From: JBAZKK01 sp041650795
Lineage (GTDB): Bacteria; Omnitrophota; Gorgyraeia; Gygaellales; Profunditerraquicolaceae
Direction of reading: 5' to 3'
DNA length: 8,179 nt
NCBI GenBank assembly: GCA_041650795.1
Contig: JBAZKK010000038.1
Coordinates: forward strand, 1-8,179
Position numbers and translations under genes: made by a program. Below, piece by piece: positions 1 through 6,983 of this stretch. Each line of letters starts with the position of its first letter. Within the stretch, counting starts at the first letter, position 1. Under the pieces are notes generated by a model. The model made no database searches. It was not told the DNA's origin and saw nothing but the letters and a program-made list of their open reading frames with translations.

Positions 1-3000
1 AGTATTTTGAAGGTAAGCCTCTTTCCGTGATCCTGGACTCCCAGCCCCTGGGAGTAGACGCCGCAGTTGAAATAATCCTGCAGACCGCATCCGCCCTGGA
101 AGGCATCCACCAGAAAGAACTTTTGCACCAAAATATCCAGCCTGGCAGTATCTTGATAAAACAAGAAAAGGCAGTTTCTCTTAAGCTGGCTAATTTCGGG
201 CTGAATATCCTTATGGATATCAGCCGCGTCAGCGAGCCGCAGGAAGTAGTCTCCACATTTGGATATATGGCTCCCGAGTCCACCGGCATATTGCGTAAGC
301 CCATAGACAGCCGGTCAGACATCTATTCCCTGGGCATTCTTTTTTACCGCATAGTAACAGGCAGCCTTCCATATGACGCCACCGATGCGGCCACTCTTAT
401 CCACCAGCATATCGCCCAGAAGCCGATCGTCCCTTCTAAATTAAACGGCCAGATACCTTTAGTCCTGGAGAATATTATTTTGCGTTTGATCGCCAAAGAG
501 CCGCAGGAGCGCTATCAGAGTTTAAGCGGGCTTATTGTCGACCTCAAAGAGTATCAGAAACAGCGTCTTGAAGGCAAGAGCCCGATCGACTTTGAGATCG
601 CCCGTTCCGACCGGCTGGCGCAGATAAGTTTTTCCAGCAAGCTCATCGGCCGGGATGAAGAGATAGCCCGCCTTAATCAGATGTTAGAAAACGCCAAGGA
701 TGGTAGGGGGTCTTTGTGTTTTGTCTTTGGCGAGCCCGGTATCGGAAAATCCCGCCTGGTCGATGAATTGCGCGGCCGGATCCATTCCCTGGGAGGGCTT
801 TTTGTCGGAGGTAAATGTTATCAGTTTGAGCTACGCACTCCTTATAAGGTATTCAGCGAGACGATAGATGCTTATGTGGAAAAGGTAAAGCGTCTTCCTT
901 TTACCGAGCAGGAAGCGCATATCAAACGGGCGAAAGAAGTGTTGGGAGAGCTGGGAGGGGAAGTAGTTAAAGTAGTCCCGTCTATTACTGATCTTATCGG
1001 TAAGCCTCCCGCGCTTACCGGATTGGAGCCGGATAAGGAAAGGACCCGCTTTTTGATCACCTTAAGTAATTTCCTGGCCGCGTTGGGTAGTTCTCAGTCG
1101 CCGCTGCTTATGTTCCTGGATGACCTGCAGTGGGCTGATGACGGTAGTTTGGATATCCTCGCGAGGCTGGCTGAAAAGTGCCAGTCTAATTCTCTTCTGA
1201 TAGTGGCAAGCTACCGCGATAATGAGGTGGACATTAATCATCCGTTGGCCCAGTTTATTTCGAGGTTGAAACAGCAGAACATTTTTATATCCGAGATCCC
1301 GGTTAAGGCTTTTGGTATTAAAGAGACTACCCAAATGCTCTCCCAAATACTCCTGGAAAAGGAGGAAACGGTCTTTCTCCTTGCGCAACAGCTGCATTTT
1401 AAGGCTAAGGGCAATCCCTTTTTTACCTTGGAGCTTCTGCATACTCTGGTAGATGAGCAGATAGTCTTTTTAAAAGAGGATCATTATACCTATGACCTTG
1501 ATAAGTTGAAGCAAGCCGCCTTGCCGGACAATATCATCGAAATAGTGGTCAAGAGGATCAAGGATATCCCCGGAGAAGACCTGAAGATCCTCTCTTACGC
1601 TTCGGTGATGGGCAAAGAAATGCAATTCGGGCTTTTGACCGAGTTGACCCAGAGGCCTTTTGAGGCAGTGCTTAATGCCATAGAAAACGGCATCCAGAAC
1701 CAGCTTTTAATGCGCGACCTTACCGGACGGGAGGACATATTCTTTATGCACGACCGCATCCGTGAGGCGTTTTACAAAAGAGTATCCGAGGATGAAAGGG
1801 TCCCTTTGCATCGGCGGATCGGCGAGGCATTGGAGCAGCAGAACATCGCCAATCTTGATCCCATCCTCTACGATTTGGCCTATCATTTTACTCAAGGCGG
1901 CCTAACGGAAAAGGCCCTGCAATATTGCCTGCCGGCAGCCAATAAAGCAAGATCTTCTTATGCCAACTCTTTAGCTATAAATCTTTACAATACGGCTAAA
2001 GGCATATTGGAGAAGAGGGGGCAAAAGCAGTCCGCGCAATATATAGAAGTGCTTGAAAATTTGGGAGAGGCGTACCGTCTTTCGGCGAAATTTGATGCTT
2101 CTTTGGAGGTTCTTTCAGCTTGTGAAGCGATCATGCCGTCAAGTGATAAATTGCATAAGACCAGCGTTCTATCCAAGATGGGCGATAGCTATTTTGAGAA
2201 GGGGGATATTGACAATAGTATTAAAGTATTGGAAAAGGCTTTGGGCATTTTGGGCATAAGGATCCCGGGTAAGATGGGTGTGAATATGGGCATCCCCAGG
2301 GAATTCCTGATCATGATGGTCCGCAGCAAGTTCCCGGGGCTTTTCCCGCGCAGGAAAATGGATTCTCTCAATATGACTATATTCAAGCTGATCACTCGTG
2401 TGGATTACATTTACTATTTTGTCGATACGGACAAAATGTTTTATGTTTACCTGTTGGTATGTAATTTTGCAGAGCAATTTGACAATAAGGCAGCGCTTGC
2501 CAGTCTTTACGCTAATTCTCCGGCGGTCTGGGTTACTTTTCCCTGGTATTCCAAGGCTTTTGCCTCAGGCCAGAGGGCTTTGAAGCTAGCTCAAGAATCC
2601 GGAGATAAGCTGAATGAGGGTCGTGCTTATACTTATTTGGCTTTGGCCAGCAGGGTCGCCAATAAGCCTAAGGACGGCCTTGAGTATGCTCAGAAGGCCA
2701 TAAATATATTGAAAGGTATCGGTGAATATTGGGATTTGGGCGTAGCCTATACTTTCAGAAATCACTGCAACTGGATGCTGAGCAGATTTAAACAGTGTAT
2801 CCAGGATGATATGGAATTTTTATCCGTCAGCCGAGATGCTAAGATTCTGCAGCCGCTGGGATGGGCATATTTTACTCCGACGATCGTAGCTGGAGCCTAC
2901 AATGCAGTTGAGATAGATGATGAGCTGATTAAAAACAGTAAAGAAGCTATCCGGTTGCTTAAGGAAACAAAAGATAAGCCGAACATTGTTTGGTCTACAA

Positions 3001-4841
3001 TAGCTCTGGCCATGGTCTATATGAGACAGGGGAATTTCGATGAAGCGGTTAAGATGGCTCAGGAGGCGGTTGATCTTTTCCCGACGCATTACAATAAAGG
3101 GACATGGATACTGGATGTATTTTCAGCAGCGGCCCAGGTCTATCTTGCCGCTGTTACAGAGGCGGCGGATATACCGGTCGGGAAAAAGAAGGAGTTTCTT
3201 AAACGCGCTGATGAATTATGCAGGCAATCTATAGCCTGGGCAAAAAAGTTTGAATATTTGAGGCCCTGGACAGCTCAGGTAAAAGGGGTCTGTCTTTGGT
3301 TAGGCGGGAGAAAGAAAGAAGCGCTTAGGGTGTGGGGTGAAGGTATTGAATTGTTACGTGTTAAGGGCGAGGATAAATACCGTCTCGCAAGCATCCTTTT
3401 CGAACAGAGTCGTTTCCTTCTTCAGGATAATGCCAGAGATAAAAAAGCCTACGAATACTTGATCGAAGCAAGAGAGATTTTTAACACGATAGACTGTAAG
3501 CGCGACCTGGCTAATTGTGATAAGATCTTGGAGAGTATCGCGCCCGAAGGCGAAGGTATGGATTCCCGCCAGGTCCTCACCCAAAAACGCCATCTGGATT
3601 CGCTTCTTTCCGTAACCCAGGCTATCGGTTCTGTCTTTGTCCTGGAGGACCTGCTGGACAGGATCATGGAATATGGCCTTAAGGTCACCGGAGCTGAAAG
3701 GGGATTCCTTTTGCTCCACGATCAAAAGAAGAGCGCGCTGGCGCTTAAGGTTTCTCACGGGCTGGAGAAGGATTTGCAGGATCTCCCATTTTCCTATGAT
3801 AACTATAAAATAAGCCTGGAGCTTATTAAAGAGGTGCAAGAGCGCAACGCTGCTTCTATTGCCGATCCTCAGGCCGCGCCTAACGCGAAGATCTCCAACG
3901 AGCTTAAAGGCTTTCAAGTCCGCCAGGCTATCGTTATCCCTTTGAGGACAAGAGAGAAATCCCTGGGTGTCCTTTATATGGATAACCGCTTAGCCGGCGG
4001 CATGTTCGGTAAAGATGAGCTTGAGCTGATGAAATCATTCGCGGTTCAGGCTTCCGTCTCCATTGAGAACGCCTTTCTGGTCTCCAGCCTGATGGAGCAG
4101 GAGCGTTTAAAACAGGAAATGGAATTGGGCCGCGAGATCCAGCTGGCTTTATTGCCCAAGACCAGCCCGGAAATAGAAGGTTTGAAGGTTTACGGGCTAA
4201 TGATGGCAGCCAAAGAAATAGGCGGAGATTACTATGATTTTGTCCAGATACCGGATAAACAGGCGCTGGCAGTTGTTATCGGGGATGTATCCGGTAAAGG
4301 CGTGGGCGCCGGGCTCTTGATGTCTATGGTTAAGGCTACCATCCATACTCTTTCCCAGGAAGAGGATTCTCCCAGGCGTATTTTGATCCGGACCAACCAG
4401 ATGCTGCACCAGAACATCGGGGCGCAGAAGTTCATGACCCTTTTGTATTTTATCTGGCATCCTCAAAACAAGATGCTTACCTATTCATCCGCCGGCCACG
4501 AGCATATTATTATCTACCGTACCGCAAAGCTGGCTATGGAGATCGTCCAGTCCGGAGGATTCATGCTCGGGATGATCCCTTCCATCGATAATTTCCTGGA
4601 GGACCGTAATATCGAACTTCATCCGCAAGACAAAGTTATCCTTTATACCGATGGGGTTACTGAGGCCCGCAACCCCGAGGAGGAACTTTTTACCCTCAAG
4701 CGGCTTACCGATATAGTTTTTAAGTACGGGCATAAGCCCGCCGAGGAACTTCTGGATATCATTAAACAGGAGGTTTACTCTTTTATCGGCACCCGCGACC
4801 AGTATGACGATATTACTCTGGTAGTAATGGAAGCAACATAA
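1..4841 (+). CDS. Multidomain signalling protein, 5'-truncated: pseudokinase - AAA/STAND ATPase - TPR - GAF - PP2C/SpoIIE phosphatase
   Basis: The frame is open to the left edge (first full codon at base 3, reading YFEGKPLS before the GTG at 27), so the N-terminus, including the kinase N-lobe, is missing. Residues are numbered from the GTG. Kinase-like C-lobe, about 1-180: the catalytic loop reads H34-Q-N-I-Q-P-G-S41 instead of HRDxKPxN and the DFG motif reads N56-F-G, yet APE (82-84) and the DIYSLG segment (98-103) are kept. ATPase, about 205-480: Walker A GEPGIGKS (235-242) and Walker B LMFLDD (361-366). Winged-helix-like region about 499-605. TPR-like helical repeats about 620-1170, clearest at 676-742, 862-930 and 984-1027. 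GAF about 1195-1348, then a short helical linker. SpoIIE-type PP2C about 1395-1604 with GGDYYD (1399-1404), GDVSGKG (1419-1425), YTDGVTEA (1540-1547) and YDD (1593-1595), so its metal-binding acids are intact. The layout resembles large kinase-ATPase regulators (COG3899 type), but with a phosphatase as output. No transmembrane segment is evident. A likely role is signal-dependent dephosphorylation in a partner-switching pathway; the target is unknown. Confidence 0.93.
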   Translation, partial: YFEGKPLSVILDSQPLGVDAAVEIILQTASALEGIHQKELLHQNIQPGSILIKQEKAVSLKLANFGLNILMDISRVSEPQEVVSTFGYMAPESTGILRKPIDSRSDIYSLGILFYRIVTGSLPYDATDAATLIHQHIAQKPIVPSKLNGQIPLVLENIILRLIAKEPQERYQSLSGLIVDLKEYQKQRLEGKSPIDFEIARSDRLAQISFSSKLIGRDEEIARLNQMLENAKDGRGSLCFVFGEPGIGKSRLVDELRGRIHSLGGLFVGGKCYQFELRTPYKVFSETIDAYVEKVKRLPFTEQEAHIKRAKEVLGELGGEVVKVVPSITDLIGKPPALTGLEPDKERTRFLITLSNFLAALGSSQSPLLMFLDDLQWADDGSLDILARLAEKCQSNSLLIVASYRDNEVDINHPLAQFISRLKQQNIFISEIPVKAFGIKETTQMLSQILLEKEETVFLLAQQLHFKAKGNPFFTLELLHTLVDEQIVFLKEDHYTYDLDKLKQAALPDNIIEIVVKRIKDIPGEDLKILSYASVMGKEMQFGLLTELTQRPFEAVLNAIENGIQNQLLMRDLTGREDIFFMHDRIREAFYKRVSEDERVPLHRRIGEALEQQNIANLDPILYDLAYHFTQGGLTEKALQYCLPAANKARSSYANSLAINLYNTAKGILEKRGQKQSAQYIEVLENLGEAYRLSAKFDASLEVLSACEAIMPSSDKLHKTSVLSKMGDSYFEKGDIDNSIKVLEKALGILGIRIPGKMGVNMGIPREFLIMMVRSKFPGLFPRRKMDSLNMTIFKLITRVDYIYYFVDTDKMFYVYLLVCNFAEQFDNKAALASLYANSPAVWVTFPWYSKAFASGQRALKLAQESGDKLNEGRAYTYLALASRVANKPKDGLEYAQKAINILKGIGEYWDLGVAYTFRNHCNWMLSRFKQCIQDDMEFLSVSRDAKILQPLGWAYFTPTIVAGAYNAVEIDDELIKNSKEAIRLLKETKDKPNIVWSTIALAMVYMRQGNFDEAVKMAQEAVDLFPTHYNKGTWILDVFSAAAQVYLAAVTEAADIPVGKKKEFLKRADELCRQSIAWAKKFEYLRPWTAQVKGVCLWLGGRKKEALRVWGEGIELLRVKGEDKYRLASILFEQSRFLLQDNARDKKAYEYLIEAREIFNTIDCKRDLANCDKILESIAPEGEGMDSRQVLTQKRHLDSLLSVTQAIGSVFVLEDLLDRIMEYGLKVTGAERGFLLLHDQKKSALALKVSHGLEKDLQDLPFSYDNYKISLELIKEVQERNAASIADPQAAPNAKISNELKGFQVRQAIVIPLRTREKSLGVLYMDNRLAGGMFGKDELELMKSFAVQASVSIENAFLVSSLMEQERLKQEMELGREIQLALLPKTSPEIEGLKVYGLMMAAKEIGGDYYDFVQIPDKQALAVVIGDVSGKGVGAGLLMSMVKATIHTLSQEEDSPRRILIRTNQMLHQNIGAQKFMTLLYFIWHPQNKMLTYSSAGHEHIIIYRTAKLAMEIVQSGGFMLGMIPSIDNFLEDRNIELHPQDKVILYTDGVTEARNPEEELFTLKRLTDIVFKYGHKPAEELLDIIKQEVYSFIGTRDQYDDITLVVMEAT

Positions 4842-4889
4842 TTAGGGACAGCGCCCTATTTTTTTAAAAAATAGGGCGCTGTCCCTAAT
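4841..4889. repeat. Perfect 24-bp inverted repeat spanning the whole intergenic gap
   Basis: Arms 4841-4864 and 4866-4889 are exact reverse complements around one central base. Each arm has a GC-rich part (AGGGACAGCGCCCT and its complement) and a run of A or T at the centre. The first base is the last base of the upstream stop codon, and the last two bases begin the ATG at 4888. No T-run follows the hairpin on either strand, so it is not a textbook intrinsic terminator, although the T7 run inside the left arm after AGGG...CCCT could act as a weak one. The form suits a REP/MITE-like mobile palindrome, perhaps spread by a RAYT-type transposase. That origin is inference, since only one copy is in view. 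Confidence 0.8.
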
Positions 4890-5643
4890 GAAAAATAAGC
4901 CTATGGAAAATAATGAGTGGAAGGTTCAGGCTAAAAGAATAAAAGAGGTATTGGGGCTGGAATTGAGCCCTGTGGCAATAGCCTGCCTTAAAGAGCCTGT
5001 CGTTGGGGGGGATATCCCGGCCGGCAGGATCCGGATGTGCCGCGCTATTCTAGACGCGGCAGCAGGCAATACTTTACGCTTGCGCAAGGATAATAACGCT
5101 TGTTTCGGCGCTGATCATAATCTGGGTTTTGGCGGATTTGGCGGCGTTAAGGCGGCTGAGCAGGCAAGGCAATTTGTCGTTGAGGGGGAGAAATTGTTCT
5201 GTTCTTATGACGCCCTGGATAAGCTGGCTTCGCAAATGTCCCCGGTGCCCGATAATAGCGGCTCTTGTTTTATCTTATCGCCGGTAGAAAACGCGGATTT
5301 TCAGGCGCAGCTTATAGTATTTATCTGTAATGCCGAAGAAGCCAGCCGTATTCTCAGCCTTGCCGTATTCATGGACGGGATCATGCCTAAGCTTAAAATA
5401 GGCGGGCCTACCTGTCGGATGGCGATACTGGAGCCTTTGTTGACCGGCGAGCTGAATATTTCTTTTTATGATTATACCTCAAGGAGGCTGTGTAAGGTAG
5501 ATAAGAACAAGCTTCTGGTAAGCGTGCCTGTGAACAGGATGAGCGCGCTTGCCGCGAGCCTGGAGAAGTGTTCTGCCGGCACGGCTAAAGTGGAATATCC
5601 CAGGCAGCTGCGCGGGCTGCTGCGCAGGAACAAGGAAAAATGA
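4888..5643 (+). CDS. DUF169 family protein (COG2043)
   Basis: A 251-residue protein I assign to DUF169, a family of unknown function common in anaerobic bacteria and archaea. Visible family features are an N-terminal GLELSPVAIACLKE stretch (23-36), MCRAILDAAAG (50-60), a NNACFGADHNLGFGG block (69-83) and a C-terminal GGPTCRMAILEPLLTGELN block (172-190), followed by the basic SRRL segment. Cys51, Cys72 and Cys176 sit in the conserved blocks and are candidates for metal or cofactor binding (inference); other Cys are at 33, 105, 127, 147, 202 and 228. There is no signal peptide or membrane segment, so it is probably cytoplasmic. The start is uncertain: ATG 4888 overlaps the palindrome and has no Shine-Dalgarno, and ATG 4903 (Met6) is equally possible and also lacks one. 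An in-frame TAG at 4843 limits extension upstream. It lies 46 bases after the signalling gene, so it may be cotranscribed, but its function in that context is unknown. Confidence 0.85.
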   Translation: MKNKPMENNEWKVQAKRIKEVLGLELSPVAIACLKEPVVGGDIPAGRIRMCRAILDAAAGNTLRLRKDNNACFGADHNLGFGGFGGVKAAEQARQFVVEGEKLFCSYDALDKLASQMSPVPDNSGSCFILSPVENADFQAQLIVFICNAEEASRILSLAVFMDGIMPKLKIGGPTCRMAILEPLLTGELNISFYDYTSRRLCKVDKNKLLVSVPVNRMSALAASLEKCSAGTAKVEYPRQLRGLLRRNKEK

Positions 5644-5648
5644 ATACT

Positions 5649-5735
5649 CCACGGGCTAAAGTCCATGGTTTCTTACCGAAATACTTGAGTGGCCAAGCTC
5701 CATCCGCGCCATTAATGGCGCAGTTTTGTGGCCAC
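5649..5735. repeat. Non-coding multi-hairpin element
   Basis: The 122-base gap between the DUF169 gene and the ydbH-like gene holds three nested or adjacent symmetries. First, a hairpin at 5649-5668 has an 8-position stem (one mismatch, one G-T) and a TAAA loop. Second, a perfect 16-bp palindrome lies at 5706-5721 (GCGCCATTAATGGCGC). Third, a 7-bp outer stem, 5689-5695 with 5729-5735 (GTGGCCA/TGGCCAC), encloses the palindrome. No ORF is supported here. It could be a short interspersed palindromic repeat, such as an IS200/IS605-derived non-autonomous element, or a structured leader for the next gene. I cannot separate these from one copy. Confidence 0.5.
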
Positions 5736-5753
5736 GAAAGAATAAAAGATATC

Positions 5754-5757
5754 GAGG
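5754..5757 (+). promoter_or_regulatory. Ribosome binding site fixing the TTG start at 5766
   Basis: GAGG lies 8 bases before TTG 5766. An in-frame TGA at 5760-5762 rules out any earlier start, and the next in-frame ATG (codon 90) would discard the membrane anchor. The rare TTG start is therefore well supported. Confidence 0.65.
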
Positions 5758-5765
5758 TTTGAAAA

Positions 5766-6914
5766 TTGAGAAAAGCTATCTGTGTCTTACTGGTTATCCT
5801 GGCCGTTTTTTTCTCTCTTCCTGTTATTCTCAAGCCGGTTATTTTACTCACAGCTAAGAAACAGTTAAAAAGCGTCTTTAAGGACAGCGTTGTAACCGTT
5901 GAGAACTGCCGTCTAAGGCCGGTCAGCCTGGCCATATACGGCATCGGGATCGAACGCAAGCCTTTCTATAAATTCAGTGTCGAGGAGATCAGATTTTCTT
6001 ACAGGTTCTCGACGCTCTTTAAAGGCAGGATCATGCGCGCGGCCCTGAAAGGGATAAAAGCGGATATCAATACGCCCGGTAAGAAGGCGGCGGAATTTAC
6101 CCGGCTGCTTAATCTTAATACCGCCCATCCGCCGCCTTTTACGGTGGCTTGCGCCGATATACTCAGAGCCGATATCAAGGTAAGGACGCAGGACCTGGGC
6201 CTTGATTGCGGGGTATCTTTGGGGATAGACCTGGGCAATAACACGGTCCATTATCTGGCTTTAAGGGCGGCTTCGTTGGACGCGGGCGGAGCGCATTTTG
6301 AAAATATTTCTCTGGGGAGCGCGCTAAGGGTAAAGGCGGGAAGTTTTTACGCCGGCAGGCTCAAGTTCGATAAGGTAAAATTAGAGGATATCGAGGGTAG
6401 GATCGTACTGGGAAGTAAGGGCCTGGCTTTGTATCCGCTCTGCGCGCGATTATTCGGCGGGAAGGTCTGCGGCAGCCTGGCGCTATCGCTGGATAGAGAA
6501 GGGCAGTACGCTCTTGATCTTAGCGCCTCGGGGATAGGGCTGGGGGTGATAGTAGATGACCTTAAACTGGCGGAGAAAATGCGCATGACCGGAAAGCTGG
6601 AAGGAACTGTAAGCGTCAAAGGCGCGGGGCTTAAATTGGCTTTGATAAACGGGGACTTGAGCGTCGCGCAGCCCGGAGGGACGCTGGCGATCACCGATGA
6701 AGGGCTCCTGAAAAACCTGGCCGCGCAAACTCAGCAATCCCTGGACATGCTAGTTGAGAGTTTTAAAGATTATCAATACGATACCGGGATCGTCAAATTA
6801 GATCTTAATGGCGGGGACCTGATCCTGGATGCCGCGTTAAACGGGAAAGACGGCAAGCGGAACTTGAATATTACGCTGCATAAATTTGATCTGAAGGATT
6901 ATTTACCGGAGTAA
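5766..6914 (+). CDS. Short YdbH-like AsmA-family protein, inner-membrane-anchored intermembrane lipid-transport bridge
   Basis: A 382-residue protein with one N-terminal hydrophobic anchor (about residues 4-29, after MRK), followed by an extended, strand-rich body typical of AsmA/TamB-type repeats. The second half carries the AsmA-like run DLSASGIGLG (251-260), GKLEGTVSVKGAGL (276-289) and INGDLSVAQPGGTLAI (294-309). The C-terminus, with FKDYQYDTG (333-341) and the alternating strand LDLNGGDLILDAALNG (345-360), resembles the C-terminal end of E. coli YdbH. The next gene, a YnbE/YdbL-like lipoprotein, matches the E. coli ydbH-ynbE-ydbL order and supports the call. In E. coli YdbH sits in the inner membrane and works with YnbE at the outer membrane to move phospholipids. 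This copy is less than half the E. coli length (about 880 residues, from memory), so the lipid groove would be much shorter. Family-level AsmA-like assignment is firm; YdbH orthology is inferred from the C-terminus and gene order. Confidence 0.72.
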   Translation: MRKAICVLLVILAVFFSLPVILKPVILLTAKKQLKSVFKDSVVTVENCRLRPVSLAIYGIGIERKPFYKFSVEEIRFSYRFSTLFKGRIMRAALKGIKADINTPGKKAAEFTRLLNLNTAHPPPFTVACADILRADIKVRTQDLGLDCGVSLGIDLGNNTVHYLALRAASLDAGGAHFENISLGSALRVKAGSFYAGRLKFDKVKLEDIEGRIVLGSKGLALYPLCARLFGGKVCGSLALSLDREGQYALDLSASGIGLGVIVDDLKLAEKMRMTGKLEGTVSVKGAGLKLALINGDLSVAQPGGTLAITDEGLLKNLAAQTQQSLDMLVESFKDYQYDTGIVKLDLNGGDLILDAALNGKDGKRNLNITLHKFDLKDYLPE

Positions 6915-6943
6915 GGTGATCTTACTATTAAATCACACTCCGG
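6906..6943 (+). promoter_or_regulatory. Imperfect hairpin at the end of the ydbH-like gene
   Basis: A 7-bp stem pairs 6906-6912 (CCGGAGT) with 6937-6943 (ACTCCGG). After a 3-base bulge (6913-6915), a 5-bp stem pairs 6916-6920 (GTGAT) with 6932-6936 (ATCAC), with an 11-base loop. It includes part of the TAA stop at 6912-6914. No T-run follows, so a Rho-independent terminator is unlikely. It may stabilise the 3' end of the message or reduce read-through. Confidence 0.4.
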
Positions 6944-6952
6944 GCAAAATAG

Positions 6953-6961
6953 TGGTATAAT
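6953..6961 (+). promoter_or_regulatory. Extended -10 promoter for the lipoprotein gene
   Basis: TGGTATAAT matches the extended -10 consensus (TGn TATAAT) exactly, with a perfect TATAAT at 6956-6961. No good -35 hexamer is present about 17 bases upstream, as is usual for extended -10 promoters. Transcription would start near 6968, giving a short leader with a strong ribosome binding site. This suggests the lipoprotein can be made independently of the upstream bridge gene. Confidence 0.55.
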
Positions 6962-6973
6962 ATAACAAAATCA

Positions 6974-6979
6974 AGGAGG
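6974..6979 (+). promoter_or_regulatory. Strong Shine-Dalgarno for the lipoprotein gene
   Basis: AGGAGG lies 4 bases before ATG 6984 and is by far the best ribosome binding site in the window. It supports this start, which also places a hydrophobic signal peptide and Cys18 correctly. Confidence 0.8.
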
Positions 6980-6983
6980 AGAA

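Noticed and set aside
27..29. GTG at 27 as the true start of the large signalling protein
   Set aside because: The frame continues upstream to the window edge and encodes kinase-like sequence (YFEGKPLS), so the real start lies outside the window.
1062..1442. 126-codon open frame on the - strand
   Set aside because: It lies opposite the Walker B region of the ATPase domain and its translation shows no family features.
2330..2480. Possible membrane segment in the middle of the large protein
   Set aside because: The stretch around VDYIYYFVDTDKMFYVYLLV is aromatic and hydrophobic but interrupted by charges, consistent with buried helices of a TPR-like region.
3354..3917. 187-codon open frame on the - strand
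   Set aside because: It lies opposite the TPR-GAF region of the large gene, has no recognisable domain and looks like an antisense shadow.
4841..4889. Classical Rho-independent terminator for the large gene
   Set aside because: The hairpin is not followed by a T-run on either strand, and its A/T runs are inside the stem. The perfect symmetry fits a palindromic element better.
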